The notes: generated by a model from the sequence alone, not told the origin. DNA of 64,000 nt from Mesobacillus maritimus (GCF_023715205.1 NZ_JAMBNR010000018.1:43009-107008), one strand, 5' to 3'. Counted from the stretch's first letter, positions 18,279 through 27,141 are shown. A program made the numbers and translations.

Positions 18279-19606
18279 CATCTGTGAAAGAACAACAAAG
18301 TATTCAAACAGAATTCCAAGCACGAATGGACCAAGATGAGCTGTTAAACTGCATGCGTTGCGGTTTCTGTCTGCCAACTTGTCCAACATATATCGAATCT
18401 GGTCACAAAGAAAGCCATTCCCCGCGCGGACGGATTGCTTTGATGAAGGCCGTAGTCGATGGCCTAATTGAACCAGATGAAGAAGTTGAACGCTCGCTGG
18501 ATCTTTGTCTCGGCTGCCGTGCATGTGAACCGGTGTGTCCGTCTGGTGTAAAATATGGATTTTTACTAGAAGAAGCGCGCGACATTATTCAGCAAAACAA
18601 AAAGCATTCTGCGCCAGTAAAATTAGTGCGTAAAACGGTGTTTGAAGGGTTATTCCCCCACCAAGACCGAATGAGAATGGCGATGGGGCTTGTCGGCTTT
18701 TATCAACGTTCCGGTTTGCAAACCGTTACTCGGAAAACTGGAATAATGAAGCTATTCCCAGACAGTTTAGCTTCAATGGAGAAAGTCCTTCCGAAAGTGC
18801 CGACCTTGAAAGAAATGAAAAACCGTCCTGAACATTTGCCGGCAATCGGCACGCAAACGAAAAAAGTGGCGTTTTTTAGCGGCTGTTTAATGGATACGAT
18901 GTTCTTGGAAACCAATAACGCGACGATGAAACTGCTGCAACATGCTGGCTGTGAAATTGTTACGCCGAAGAATCAAGCTTGCTGCGGCGCGCTTCACGGC
19001 CATAGTGGTGAAAAAGCTTCCGCGAAAGAACTCGCGAAACGCAATATCCAAGCGTTCGAAGATTTAGATGTGGATTATATTATTACCAATGCGGGTGGCT
19101 GTGGTGCGTTTCTCGTTGATTATGATCATTTATTGAAAGATGATCCGGCTTGGAGCGAACGTGCTGTTGCGTTTACCGCTAAAATCAAGGACATTTCGCA
19201 AATACTATATGAATTGGATTTTCATAAAAAGGTGAACATGCAGCTCCCTTACCAAGTGATCACGTATCAAGATTCTTGTCACTTGCGCAATGTGATGAAA
19301 ACCGCGTCGGCTCCGCGTGCCTTGCTGGCGAGCATTCAAGGTGTGGAGTTCCGCGAGATGAAAGATGCCGACCGTTGCTGTGGTTCCGCGGGAATTTACA
19401 ACATCGTCGAATCGGAAATGTCGATGCAAATTCTCGATTATAAAATGGCCCAAACAAAAGCCACCCACGCAACCACGATTGTCACCGCCAACCCAGGTTG
19501 CTTGTTGCAAATGAAACTCGGCATCGAGCGCGAAGGGTTGAGCGACAAAATGCGTGCGGTGCATATTGTTGATTTGTTGCTTGAGGCTGTGGAAAGTAGG
19601 CACTAA
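18275..19606 (+). CDS. glcF: Glycolate oxidase iron-sulfur subunit
   Basis: A 443-residue electron-transfer subunit working with GlcD. Two N-terminal 4Fe-4S motifs, CMRCGFCLPTCP and CLGCRACEPVCPSG, are followed by two cysteine-rich CCG domains (NQACCGALHGHSG; DADRCCGSAGIYN). This is the usual GlcF/YsfD layout. No glcE homologue lies nearby, as in B. subtilis ysfCD. Translation is coupled to glcD by a 4-nt overlap. A terminator follows. Confidence 0.94.
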   Translation: MTSVKEQQSIQTEFQARMDQDELLNCMRCGFCLPTCPTYIESGHKESHSPRGRIALMKAVVDGLIEPDEEVERSLDLCLGCRACEPVCPSGVKYGFLLEEARDIIQQNKKHSAPVKLVRKTVFEGLFPHQDRMRMAMGLVGFYQRSGLQTVTRKTGIMKLFPDSLASMEKVLPKVPTLKEMKNRPEHLPAIGTQTKKVAFFSGCLMDTMFLETNNATMKLLQHAGCEIVTPKNQACCGALHGHSGEKASAKELAKRNIQAFEDLDVDYIITNAGGCGAFLVDYDHLLKDDPAWSERAVAFTAKIKDISQILYELDFHKKVNMQLPYQVITYQDSCHLRNVMKTASAPRALLASIQGVEFREMKDADRCCGSAGIYNIVESEMSMQILDYKMAQTKATHATTIVTANPGCLLQMKLGIEREGLSDKMRAVHIVDLLLEAVESRH

Positions 19607-19639
19607 AGAAGTCTCAAAATTTCTTATACAATCTGTTTA

Positions 19640-19696
19640 AACCAATTCCATTTCCAACATAGGCTACTGTTGCTGGAAGTGGAGTTGGTCTTTTTT
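19640..19696 (+). terminator. Intrinsic terminator after glcDF
   Basis: Long imperfect stem: CCAATTCCATTTCCAACA on the left pairs with TTGCTGGAAGTGGAGTTGG on the right, followed by TTTTTT. R1 starts in the T-tract. Confidence 0.75.
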
Positions 19697-19745
19697 CGAC
19701 AATTCCCGGGGCGTCCCTGTGACTTTTTCGGGGACTTTCGACATG
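19696..19745. repeat. R1 repeat, one unit plus fragment
   Basis: One unit (TCGACAATTCCCGGGGCGTC then CCTGTGAC) followed by a rearranged fragment CGGGGACTTTCGACATGG. It directly follows the terminator of glcDF. Confidence 0.85.
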
Positions 19746-19754
19746 GACAAGAAC

Positions 19755-20540
19755 TTAAAATGTTGCTTCTAGGCTGACTGGGAAGTGGTCGGAGGGGTAT
19801 TTTCGGTTGAATTGGTCGGTGATGATTTGGGTTCGGTTGATTTTGATGTGTGGGCTGGCGAAGATGTAGTCGGTTCGTTGGTAGTGGTCCCAGCTTCGTT
19901 CGTGGTCGAATCCGATCATGGTGCAGGTTACCATTGGGCCGATATGATGCGGGGATTTTTTGACCACATCGACGAACTTAGACCGAAGTTTGACATAGTA
20001 CCGCTCCGCCTCTGTTCCATTTAAATCTCCCACGATAAATATCGGATTTTCTGATTCTCGCACCAAAGCGGTTTGTTCCAATAAGAGTTTAGCAGAATGA
20101 TAGCGAGCTTCTTCACTTCTCCGATCAAAGTGGGTATTAAAGAGATAAAACTCTTCCCCCGTCGCTTTTACCTGAAAATGGCCCCACGTACAGATACGCG
20201 GGTGCTGAGCTTCCCAGCTTTTTTCTCCTTCTTCATATGAAAGAGACTCTGACAACCAAAACGTCCCCGCTTGTAACAAGTCCAACTTGTTTTTTTTATA
20301 TAAAATTGGATTGTATTCATTGTTTTCATCAAAAGAACGTCCATTTCCAAAATAACTATACGCTGTTAATGTGCCCACATCCCGTAATTGATTTCCGCTC
20401 ACTTCCTGCAGTCCGATTAGATCAAAATCATAGTCTTGCAAAACCTTAAAAACATTCTCTCGTCGGTCCTTCCAAAGCTCTCCGCTGTCCATTGGCGTTT
20501 CCATGTGAATATTGTACGAACCGATCATAACGCTGCTCAT
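19755..20540 (-). CDS. Endonuclease/exonuclease/phosphatase-fold protein
   Basis: A 261-residue protein of the EEP (DNase I/inositol phosphatase) superfamily. Metal and catalytic motifs are visible: IGSYNIHM at the start, LIGLQEV (metal-binding Glu), FLFNTHFD-like FYLFNTHFDRR, FIVGDLNGTEAE, and the C-terminal SDHFPV. No signal peptide is seen, so it is probably cytoplasmic. The family includes nucleases, sphingomyelinases and phosphodiesterases; the substrate cannot be told from sequence. It is monocistronic and convergent with glcF. Confidence 0.85.
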   Translation of the reverse strand: MSSVMIGSYNIHMETPMDSGELWKDRRENVFKVLQDYDFDLIGLQEVSGNQLRDVGTLTAYSYFGNGRSFDENNEYNPILYKKNKLDLLQAGTFWLSESLSYEEGEKSWEAQHPRICTWGHFQVKATGEEFYLFNTHFDRRSEEARYHSAKLLLEQTALVRESENPIFIVGDLNGTEAERYYVKLRSKFVDVVKKSPHHIGPMVTCTMIGFDHERSWDHYQRTDYIFASPHIKINRTQIITDQFNRKYPSDHFPVSLEATF

Positions 20541-20873
20541 CTTCCACTATTCCTTTTCTGGTAAAACCTTATATTTCCATAGATTTATGGGATAAATTCT
20601 TCTCAGTGGCCACATTCCCTAGCGAGGTGTGCGATCCATCATTCCTGTAAGAGAAATTGTTCTTATGTTGATTTAGAATTGAATCCGCGAAAGCAACAGA
20701 TTGGTTATCAATGAGGACAAGTATAGACAGTTTTTATGAATCTCATATAAATTGACTGTAAATCTATGTTAATATCGGTCAAAATTTTAAAAATATTCCC
20801 CGAGAAATAAAAAGACTGTAGAAGTTTGTCTACAGCCTTTCTGTCGAATAGATCGCTACCCGATATGCTAGAA
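20541..20873. other. Intergenic region, 333 bp
   Basis: No credible gene is seen. It holds the promoter region of the EEP gene on the right-to-left side and the terminator of the SDR gene at 20811-20838. Confidence 0.5.
20811..20838 (-). terminator. Intrinsic terminator after the first SDR gene
   Basis: CTGTAGA (20816-20822) and TCTACAG (20829-20835) form the stem; on the minus strand it is followed by TCTTTTTAT. Confidence 0.75.
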
Positions 20874-21659
20874 TTAGTATTTATAAGATTGTCCACCATC
20901 AATCGGAATAACAGTGGCGTTGATGAAGTTGGCTTGGTCAGAAAGTAAGAATGCGGCTAAATATCCGACTTCTTCTGGCTTTCCAAAGCGCTTCATTGGG
21001 TTAGGTTGCACAAATTGCTTGCCGACTTCTTCCCAATTGTCTGGATCCATTTGTTTTAATGAGCCTTCAACCATCGGCGTCATGATTGCACCTGGTGCAA
21101 TCGCTTTGACGCTGACTCCGTATTGACCGTATTCAATTCCAGAGTTTCTCGTTAAGCCGACAACGCCGTGCTTACTTGCTGCATAACCAGACTGGTTCCC
21201 AACACCGCGGATTCCACCAACAGAAGCCGTATTAACAACAGAACCATATCCTTGTTCTTTCATGACTTTCAAGACGTATTTTAGACCATAAAATACACCG
21301 TTTAAGTTCACGTTCACCACTTTCTGGAACTCTTCAATGCCAAAGTCTTCTGTCAGGTTTTGCTTGCCTTCAATACCGGCATTGTTGAAGAAACTATCAA
21401 TTTTCCCGAACGTTTTAACTGTTTGATTCACATAGTTTTCAACTGCTTTTTCATCCGCTACATTTGCCGTAATCAGCAACACTTCTGCGTTTGGAGCAAC
21501 TTCCAATACTTTCTGTTTTGTTTCTTCTAATGAAGCCTCATTTAAATCAACAAGAACGAGCTTTGCTCCTTCTTTCGCTACTTGCAATGCAGCAGATTGG
21601 CCTAAACCAGAGCCTCCACCAGTAATTAAAACGACTTTATCATCAAAACGATTGTTCAT
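20874..21659 (-). CDS. SDR-family oxidoreductase
   Basis: Classical short-chain dehydrogenase of 261 residues. The cofactor motif is TGGGSGLGQ (TGxxxGxG) at about 14-21, followed by an acidic Asp in LVLVDLNEA that favours NAD. NNAG, the catalytic Ser region NTASVGG and Tyr-Lys in YAASKHG are intact, and the C-terminus has IPIDGGQSY. It could be a sugar, polyol or sterol-type dehydrogenase; the substrate is unknown. It is the downstream member of a pair of SDR genes divergent from a TetR regulator. Confidence 0.88.
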   Translation of the reverse strand: MNNRFDDKVVLITGGGSGLGQSAALQVAKEGAKLVLVDLNEASLEETKQKVLEVAPNAEVLLITANVADEKAVENYVNQTVKTFGKIDSFFNNAGIEGKQNLTEDFGIEEFQKVVNVNLNGVFYGLKYVLKVMKEQGYGSVVNTASVGGIRGVGNQSGYAASKHGVVGLTRNSGIEYGQYGVSVKAIAPGAIMTPMVEGSLKQMDPDNWEEVGKQFVQPNPMKRFGKPEEVGYLAAFLLSDQANFINATVIPIDGGQSYKY

Positions 21660-21759
21660 GATGTTTTCCTCCTTTTGTTTACATGAAGAATATTATTTTT
21701 TACTATTTAAAGGCATTTACTTATTACGTGCTTTTACCAACCTGATATAGAATGCCCGA

Positions 21760-22497
21760 TTATTGAGCCGTATATCCACCATCAACGGTCAAAGCATTTC
21801 CGGTCATGAACGACGAATCATCAGATGCCATAAACAGAACCGCTTTTGCCATTTCTTCCGCTTTTCCAAGACGTTTCATTGGAGTTGCTGCGGATAAGAC
21901 TTGCTTGCTTTCCTCTGGAATAATCGGAGTATCAATAAATCCAGGGCAGAGTGCGTTAATGCGAATGTTTTGTTCTGCGTATTCAAGTGCCAGCGAACGT
22001 GTTAAATTGATGACGCCACCTTTTGCCGCATTATAGGCAGCCGATCCAGGTGACCCAACCCACCCGTACATCGAAGCTGTATTGACAATCGTACCGCCTC
22101 CAGTTTTTAACATTTCACGAATAGCTTCACGTGCAACTAAGAATACTCCATCCAAGTCAACGTTTACTGTATTGCGCCATTCAGAATACTCTAATTCATG
22201 CGAAGGTTGAACGCGGCCAATTCCAGCGTTGTTAAAGACGATATCGACTTTGCCGAATGCTTCAACCGTTTGCTTAAAAAGATCGGCAACGTCTTGTTCA
22301 CTTGTAATATTGGCTTTGATAAACAGAGCTTCCGCATTAAGCGCTTTCAATTCTGCTTCAAAACTCTTTCCTTTTTCTTCATTTAAATCAACAAGAACCA
22401 CTTTGGCTCCTTCAGATACGAATAAACGTGCGGTTGCTGCGCCAATTCCAGAGGCACCACCAGTAATGACTGCGACTTTGTTCTGCAATTTCTTCAT
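21760..22497 (-). CDS. SDR-family oxidoreductase
   Basis: Second classical short-chain dehydrogenase, 245 residues. Motifs: TGGASGIGAAT, DLNEEKGK after the second strand, NNAGIG, NTASMYGWVG with the catalytic Ser, and YNAAKGG with Tyr and Lys. The C-terminus TVDGGYTAQ is typical. It lies 100 nt upstream of the other SDR gene on the same strand and is divergent from the TetR gene at 22684, which probably controls both through the palindrome at 22626-22648. Substrate unknown. Confidence 0.88.
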   Translation of the reverse strand: MKKLQNKVAVITGGASGIGAATARLFVSEGAKVVLVDLNEEKGKSFEAELKALNAEALFIKANITSEQDVADLFKQTVEAFGKVDIVFNNAGIGRVQPSHELEYSEWRNTVNVDLDGVFLVAREAIREMLKTGGGTIVNTASMYGWVGSPGSAAYNAAKGGVINLTRSLALEYAEQNIRINALCPGFIDTPIIPEESKQVLSAATPMKRLGKAEEMAKAVLFMASDDSSFMTGNALTVDGGYTAQ

Positions 22498-22625
22498 ATG
22501 CCAATCCCCCTGTATATGATGTCAGTGACTAAACACACATCCTAATCATCTACTAATTGTGCGTTTTTGTTCACAATTTAATTGTCACTCTTTCATTTTC
22601 TTTTCACAATCATTAAGTTATCATT

Positions 22626-22648
22626 AAGTGTCTACTTACTAGACACTT
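22626..22648. promoter_or_regulatory. Palindromic operator between SDR genes and TetR gene
   Basis: Perfect 9-bp arms AAGTGTCTA and TAGACACTT are separated by CTTAC. The site lies in the divergent region 36 bp before the TetR start and is the expected kind of autoregulatory TetR operator. A looser half-site TCTGTCTA follows at about 22658. Confidence 0.7.
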
Positions 22649-22683
22649 TTAAAAAATCTGTCTAATTACTGGGAGGTTTTTTT

Positions 22684-23280
22684 ATGAAAATGGAGCAGAA
22701 TACTCCTCGACAGAACCGAACAAAGGAACATTTCAAACTTGCCTTCATTGACCTTATAAAAGAAAACGGTTACCATTCCGTCACCGTGAAAGACATTGTG
22801 AATCGGGCCGCCTATAATCGCAGCACGTTTTACATTCATTACCTTGATAAAATAGAACTCGCGGAGGATTTGCTTTTTTCTATGCTTCAAGGCTTAGAAG
22901 ATGCAGCCGGGGAACCTTACGCCCCTGGACAAAAAGTGTATACCACTAAGCTCCATCCGCCATCATTTAATATCATTGCCTACATATATAAGCATCGGAA
23001 CTTTTTCGAACTAATCAATTACGATGACACTTTGCCTGGTTTACATTTAAAATTTCCACGGACGATTTTAAAGATTTACCAGGAGAAGTTTGAGTTTGAA
23101 ACGATTAACCATGTCCCCGTTAACATGGATTATTTTAAGCGCTATACCGCTTATGGCTTTTACGGGCTCATTCAAAACTGGATAAGCAGCGGCTTCAAGG
23201 AAACTCAAGAAGAATTCATCCATGAAGTTATTGAGCTGTCGAAAACGCATATTTATTCAGTGAAGTATATTGGCGAATAG
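22684..23280 (+). CDS. TetR/AcrR-family transcriptional regulator
   Basis: A 198-residue one-component repressor. The N-terminal helix-turn-helix is TVKDIVNRAAYNRSTFYIHYLDK, the standard TetR signature region (about residues 35-57). The C-terminal ligand-binding part is not recognisable. GGGAGG precedes the ATG. It is divergent from two SDR genes, with a perfect palindrome in the shared upstream region, so it most likely represses them and itself (inference). Confidence 0.85.
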   Translation: MKMEQNTPRQNRTKEHFKLAFIDLIKENGYHSVTVKDIVNRAAYNRSTFYIHYLDKIELAEDLLFSMLQGLEDAAGEPYAPGQKVYTTKLHPPSFNIIAYIYKHRNFFELINYDDTLPGLHLKFPRTILKIYQEKFEFETINHVPVNMDYFKRYTAYGFYGLIQNWISSGFKETQEEFIHEVIELSKTHIYSVKYIGE

Positions 23281-23399
23281 CAGGTTCCGGGTGGATACTG
23301 CCCAGGCCATTTGCTTTTAGATGGGAATCTAGTTTTGTTTTGCTGAAAATTTATTAAACTAAAGATATAGGCACCACCGAACGTAGAAAGGAACATATC

Positions 23400-24509
23400 A
23401 TGTTGACTCCTGAATTGGCAGAGAAGATTATTAGTGAAGTGAGAAAGTATCTAGATGAAGATATTATTATGGTGAATACAGATGGAATCATCATTGCCAG
23501 CACCGATCGCGGGCGGATTGGGCAATTCCATGAGGGTGCCCAAATCGCTTCGCGGCAACGCGAGAAATTGGTCATTACCGCTGAAAGTCAGGTCCAGTTA
23601 CAAGGAGTCAAGCCTGGCATCAATCTTCCGGTTTTCTTTCAGCAGGAAGTCATTGGCGTGATTGGGCTAACCGGCAATCCTGTTGACGTCTCCCCGTTTG
23701 GAGAAATCATCCGAAAAATGACCGAGCTTTTAATTAGCGAAAGTCATTTTGCCGAGCAGTATGACTGGCAGTTGCGGGCGCTCGAGGGGTTTCTGTTTGA
23801 TTGGCTCCAGAAAAAAGACTGGGATGCGGCGTTTTTTGAGCGCGCGAAAATATTAAACATCTCTTTGGATGCGCCGCGGCAAATGGTGATTGTTGAATAT
23901 AAACAGCCTCATGAATATGTCGGCAGAGAAATTTGGTCTCATTTATTTGCTTGGCCGCGAAAACAGGACCAAGATTTCATTTTACGGTGGGGAAATAACC
24001 GGATTGTTTTATTGCTTGATGCCTCAGACTGTATCGGGGCCGATATGAGGGGGAAGATTCAGCAGTTTTTTCAGTTTTTAGAGGCTAGTTTAGGAACGGC
24101 TTTGTCCGCAGGAGTTGGAAAAGCTGTCGCTCCAGACCACTTAATCGATAGCTATCGTCAAGCAGAGCGCGCTTTAAAAGTCGCAACATCTGAGGGTGAG
24201 CTTGTCTTTGATGAAGATTTAACATTGGAAATGATTCTTGACGACCTCTCGCCACAAACAAAAGCTGAATTTGTGAGCAAAACAATCGGACCACTGTTAG
24301 CTGAAGAAGAACTTACGCAAACCGTTAAGGAGTTGTTCCATCAAAACAACTCGTTGAAAAACACAGCCGAAGCTTTGCATATTCACATCAACACACTCCA
24401 TTACCGATTGAAGAAAGTCAAAGACATCACCGGTCTCAGCACAACCAACCTTCAACAACTCCTCATCCTCTACCTCGCCCTCACCATTGCGGAAGAGAAC
24501 ACAAAATAA
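23400..24509 (+). CDS. CdaR-family sugar diacid/glycolate regulator
   Basis: A 369-residue activator of the CdaR/PucR class. The N-terminal sugar-diacid recognition domain is clear: LAEKIISEVRKYLDEDI, IMVNTDGIIIASTDRGRIG and FFQQEVIGVIGLTG. The C-terminal HTH_30 is HQNNSLKNTAEALHIHINTL followed by HYRLKKV. In B. subtilis the relative YsfB activates the glycolate oxidase genes ysfCD. Here glcDF lies 3.8 kb upstream on the same strand, so control of glcDF is plausible though not adjacent. AAAGGA precedes the ATG and a strong terminator follows. Confidence 0.85.
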   Translation: MLTPELAEKIISEVRKYLDEDIIMVNTDGIIIASTDRGRIGQFHEGAQIASRQREKLVITAESQVQLQGVKPGINLPVFFQQEVIGVIGLTGNPVDVSPFGEIIRKMTELLISESHFAEQYDWQLRALEGFLFDWLQKKDWDAAFFERAKILNISLDAPRQMVIVEYKQPHEYVGREIWSHLFAWPRKQDQDFILRWGNNRIVLLLDASDCIGADMRGKIQQFFQFLEASLGTALSAGVGKAVAPDHLIDSYRQAERALKVATSEGELVFDEDLTLEMILDDLSPQTKAEFVSKTIGPLLAEEELTQTVKELFHQNNSLKNTAEALHIHINTLHYRLKKVKDITGLSTTNLQQLLILYLALTIAEENTK

Positions 24510-24550
24510 ACCAAGGAACGGATCAGCATCGTTGTTTCCTTGGTTTTTTT
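24508..24550 (+). terminator. Intrinsic terminator after the CdaR gene
   Basis: AAACCAAGGAA and TTTCCTTGGTTT arms are followed by a run of seven or more T. R1 starts seven bases later. Confidence 0.88.
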
Positions 24551-24555
24551 GTTGT

Positions 24556-24653
24556 TCGACAAATTCCGGGGCGTCCCTGTGACTTTTTCGACATAACTCG
24601 GGGTGTCGCTGTGACTTTTTCGACATAACTCGGGGTGTCGCTGTGACTTTTTC
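24556..24653. repeat. R1 repeat, three tandem units
   Basis: One standard unit followed by two identical variants with TCGACATAACTCGGGGTGTC and a single change in the core (GTCGCTGTGAC). It lies between the CdaR terminator and the convergent gene at 24668. Confidence 0.88.
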
Positions 24654-24667
24654 TTTATCGTCTAAAC

Positions 24668-25141
24668 CTATTTGGCTTTCTTTTTTCCTTGGCCACTGAT
24701 GATTTGTTTTAAGGTTTTGTGGATTGCGGGTTCGTCTTTTTTGGTTAGGACGTAGAAAGTTGGAATGTTGATGGTTTGGCAGTCGTTTTTATGGAGAACG
24801 AAGGCTGGTGTTTTAATTCCTAATATACCGGTAGGAACGCTAGATTGTAATTCTACCTTTTTAATCTTTTTTATCTCAATTTCTTGTCCTGATACCTTGA
24901 TTTTCTCGTCGTCGTAACTGAACATATGCGGATTCTTCATTAAGAGAATCAGCATTAAAAGCAGCAATCTTCCAAAGAAAACAATTCCCACTACGCCAAC
25001 AACAACTGAGATGACTTTACGAAGAGATGATGCATCTAAAAATAAACCTGCTAAAATTAGACCAATCGCTGTGAGAACAAATCCGCCAGCAATGATCAAA
25101 CGTCCAAAAATAACGATTTTGCGGTAATTTACTGTTTCCAT
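24668..25141 (-). CDS. Membrane protein of unknown function
   Basis: A 157-residue protein with two close N-terminal hydrophobic segments (IIAGGFVLTAIGLILAGLFL and a second one rich in Val/Leu around 40-70) and a C-terminal soluble domain rich in beta-type Ile/Val and Lys, ending GQGKKKAK. This pattern, with DEKIKVSGQEIEIKKIKKVE, resembles PH-like domains of small Bacillus membrane proteins, but I do not recognise the family with certainty. It lies 9 nt downstream of a frameshifted gene on the same strand. Confidence 0.6.
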   Translation of the reverse strand: METVNYRKIVIFGRLIIAGGFVLTAIGLILAGLFLDASSLRKVISVVVGVVGIVFFGRLLLLMLILLMKNPHMFSYDDEKIKVSGQEIEIKKIKKVELQSSVPTGILGIKTPAFVLHKNDCQTINIPTFYVLTKKDEPAIHKTLKQIISGQGKKKAK

Positions 25142-25150
25142 TTTTTCACC

Positions 25151-25494
25151 CTATATCTGTTTAATGACTTGATTCAACGTTTGGTACCAATCCAAATCAT
25201 TGATGGTTTTAATAACAATCTTTTTTTCTCCATCACCGATACTCTCAGTCATGGTCCACGTGCGCTCCTTGGCAATTAGCAGCAAACAAACCTCCATCAG
25301 CTGTGGTAGCTCCCCTGCTTCCATTTGAAGGAGAGAGAAGTTCACAACGTTCCCTTTCTGTTCCTGAAAATCATCAATAAACGGATTGACCTCTTCTTTC
25401 GAAATGTTGGATCCTGCTCAACGGCATAAATACGAAAGGCATCTAGAACCAGAGAACGAACGTAAAATCCCCTGCCTTTTAACATAGTAAACAT
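25151..25494 (-). pseudogene. Frameshifted small gene of unknown function
   Basis: Reading leftwards from ATG at 25494 (or 25485) gives MFTMLKGRGFYVRSLVLDAF and then RIYAVEQDPT. The frame is lost near 25403-25409. One base shift restores ISKEEVNPFIDDFQEQKGN and continues through NVVNFSLLQMEAGELPQL to the stop at 25151, about 113 residues in total. Both halves look coding, and AAGGTGG stands upstream of the first ATG. It is either a recent loss-of-function mutation or a sequencing error. The intact product would be an acidic soluble protein, probably partner of the membrane protein downstream. No family recognised. Confidence 0.65.
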
Positions 25495-25599
25495 ATTCCA
25501 CCTTACTATTTTACAGGAAAAAACCTAGTCCCGGAGCCCCATCCTTTCCCTTAAGATTACAACCATCTTTCAAGTTCTATGCAACTTACTATCTAGTTA

Positions 25600-25668
25600 T
25601 CGACAAAAAGCGGAGCGTCCCTGTGACTTTTTCGACATAACTCGGGGTGTCCCAAGTGACATTTTTTA
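25600..25668. repeat. R1 repeat, two divergent units
   Basis: A unit with CGGAGCGTCCCTGTGAC and one with CGGGGTGTCCCAAGTGAC. It lies upstream of the membrane protein gene at 25752. Confidence 0.8.
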
Positions 25669-25751
25669 AAATTCCCCGCTGTCTTGATTGATGTTTTATA
25701 ATAGAGACATTACCATGTTGAAAATCTATTAAATGATGGATGGAGAAGATG

Positions 25752-26150
25752 ATGAAAGATTTTATTTTGTTTATAGCGGAAATAATTAATACGTTGCATG
25801 ATTTGATCTTTGCTTTTTCAAGGTCAATGGGTTGGAACTTTACGGATAAAGATTTGCACTTATGGGTTTTTGGGATTGTGGGGATTCTTGCCTTTTTTGT
25901 AGTAAATAAAGTTTTTAAGTATTTAGCGCAATATAGCATAACAGCGATTTCCTTTATCTATACCTTCACGGTCGTTTTGGTTGTGGTGTTTGCCATAGAG
26001 ATTCAACAAGGAATCACCGGTCGAGGCAACATGGAGTTTCACGACGCCGTGATTAGTATATGGGGATTCGTGTTGTTTTTCGCTATTTACTTAGGGCTAC
26101 GAGGTGTACTCTATTTCATTAAGAAACTCTTTCGGAAAATACGGAGTTAG
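25752..26150 (+). CDS. Small integral membrane protein of unknown function
   Basis: A 132-residue protein with four hydrophobic segments (near residues 3-22, 40-58, 65-90 and 103-122) and a basic C-terminus KKLFRKIRS. A conserved-looking acidic loop GRGNMEFHDA lies between the last two. The start at 25752 is chosen because GGAGA stands 6 nt upstream; in-frame ATGs at 25740 and 25749 sit on or beside that site. It is monocistronic and ended by the terminator at 26235. The four-helix build recalls VanZ-like or holin-like proteins, but I cannot assign it. Confidence 0.6.
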   Translation: MKDFILFIAEIINTLHDLIFAFSRSMGWNFTDKDLHLWVFGIVGILAFFVVNKVFKYLAQYSITAISFIYTFTVVLVVVFAIEIQQGITGRGNMEFHDAVISIWGFVLFFAIYLGLRGVLYFIKKLFRKIRS

Positions 26151-26234
26151 CGCCTAATAGAGGCATTTAACTTCACCGCCGACACACAAAATACTACACT
26201 TGCAAACACTCTTACAGATGCTTGCTACGGAAAA

Positions 26235-26275
26235 AGACCATACACTCATCCTAGTGTATGGCCTTCTTTGTTTTT
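26235..26275. terminator. Bidirectional terminator
   Basis: CCATACACT (26236-26244) and AGTGTATGG (26251-26259), flanked by A-run and T-rich sequence, end the convergent genes at 25752 and 26325. Confidence 0.8.
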
Positions 26276-26324
26276 ATGGACGTCCATCACATAATCAGAT
26301 AGACTCTTTTATTCTCGAAACACG

Positions 26325-26882
26325 CTAAAACCGCTCATAACAAATCGATGCCAGATACCCTGCAACTAGAATCGTAATCGCTGAATAGACAACACTTTGG
26401 AGACCTAATGTTTGGTAACCTAGCAACACGATGAATACATCCATAATCGCAATCAGGAGTCCAACATTTAGTAGCGTCGCCTTTGATATGAAATAGGCGA
26501 TTAAATCGGTGCCACCGGTACTGGTTTTATAACGAAGCATTAAACCGACTCCAATTCCACAAATGGCTCCACCTAAAATCGCACTCAACCAAATCGGCAA
26601 GGAAAACTGATAAGGCGCGAAAAGATCAATAAAAATAGCGGTCACAATCATCCCATACACACTGCCATGAAACTGCGCCCGGTCCTTGACCCAGGCATAA
26701 AGGACTAACGGGATGCTCAACAACGCGGACAATAAACCTGCATGAAAATCAAAATAATAATGGAGAATGAGCGCGATCCCGATAATTCCGCCCTCAAGCA
26801 AATGATGAGGAACCAAAAATCCATTGATGCCAATCCCAAGCAGAATGCTCCCAATCACCATCGCTGCCACTCTAGCAAACAA
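26325..26882 (-). CDS. YitT-family membrane protein (short form)
   Basis: Integral membrane protein of about 185 residues with five to six hydrophobic segments. It opens with GSILLGIGINGFLVPHHLLE and GGIIGIALIL and has GGAICGIGVGLMLRYKTSTG and GGTDLIAYFIS, the signature of the YitT/DUF161 family. Most family members have a C-terminal DUF2179 domain of about 80 residues; it is absent here, so this is a short-form member. The start is uncertain: TTG at 26882 has GGGTGG upstream, while an ATG at 26861 is an alternative. Function of the family is not established. Confidence 0.8.
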   Translation of the reverse strand: MFARVAAMVIGSILLGIGINGFLVPHHLLEGGIIGIALILHYYFDFHAGLLSALLSIPLVLYAWVKDRAQFHGSVYGMIVTAIFIDLFAPYQFSLPIWLSAILGGAICGIGVGLMLRYKTSTGGTDLIAYFISKATLLNVGLLIAIMDVFIVLLGYQTLGLQSVVYSAITILVAGYLASICYERF

Positions 26883-26953
26883 TCAACCACCCCATTTTCT
26901 CAACCAACACACCTTGTACATCCTTATGATGGTTGTCCGAGGAATATTCATGT

Positions 26954-26993
26954 TCGACAAAAACCGGGGTGTCCCTGTGACTCTTTCGACACA
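26954..26993. repeat. R1 repeat, one unit
   Basis: TCGACAAAAACCGGGGTGTC followed by CCTGTGACTCTTTCGACA, upstream of the YitT-family gene. Confidence 0.85.
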
Positions 26994-27075
26994 ACCAATT
27001 ACTACCATGCAAATAGGCTGCTCTCTATGATAAGATTTAGAGACTGATACTCTATTATTAATGGAGGGATTTGGG

Positions 27076-27141
27076 ATGAAAAAAGTATTGGTGATTTTTC
27101 TATCCATTTGTTTGTATGCTATGTTTTCTTCGCCGGTTTAA
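27076..27141 (+). CDS. 21-residue hydrophobic peptide or truncated secreted protein
   Basis: A short reading frame with a strong GGAGGG ribosome site 9 nt before the ATG. The product, MKKVLVIFLSICLYAMFSSP then Val, looks like a complete signal peptide with nothing after it. It may be the remnant of a truncated secreted-protein gene or a small membrane peptide. A terminator follows at 27230. Confidence 0.35.
   Translation: MKKVLVIFLSICLYAMFSSPV

Noticed and set aside
26742..27047. 101-codon frame across the YitT start and an R1 unit
   Set aside because: Translation of the repeat gives spurious GCPCDSFDT-type residues seen wherever R1 is read; no ribosome site.
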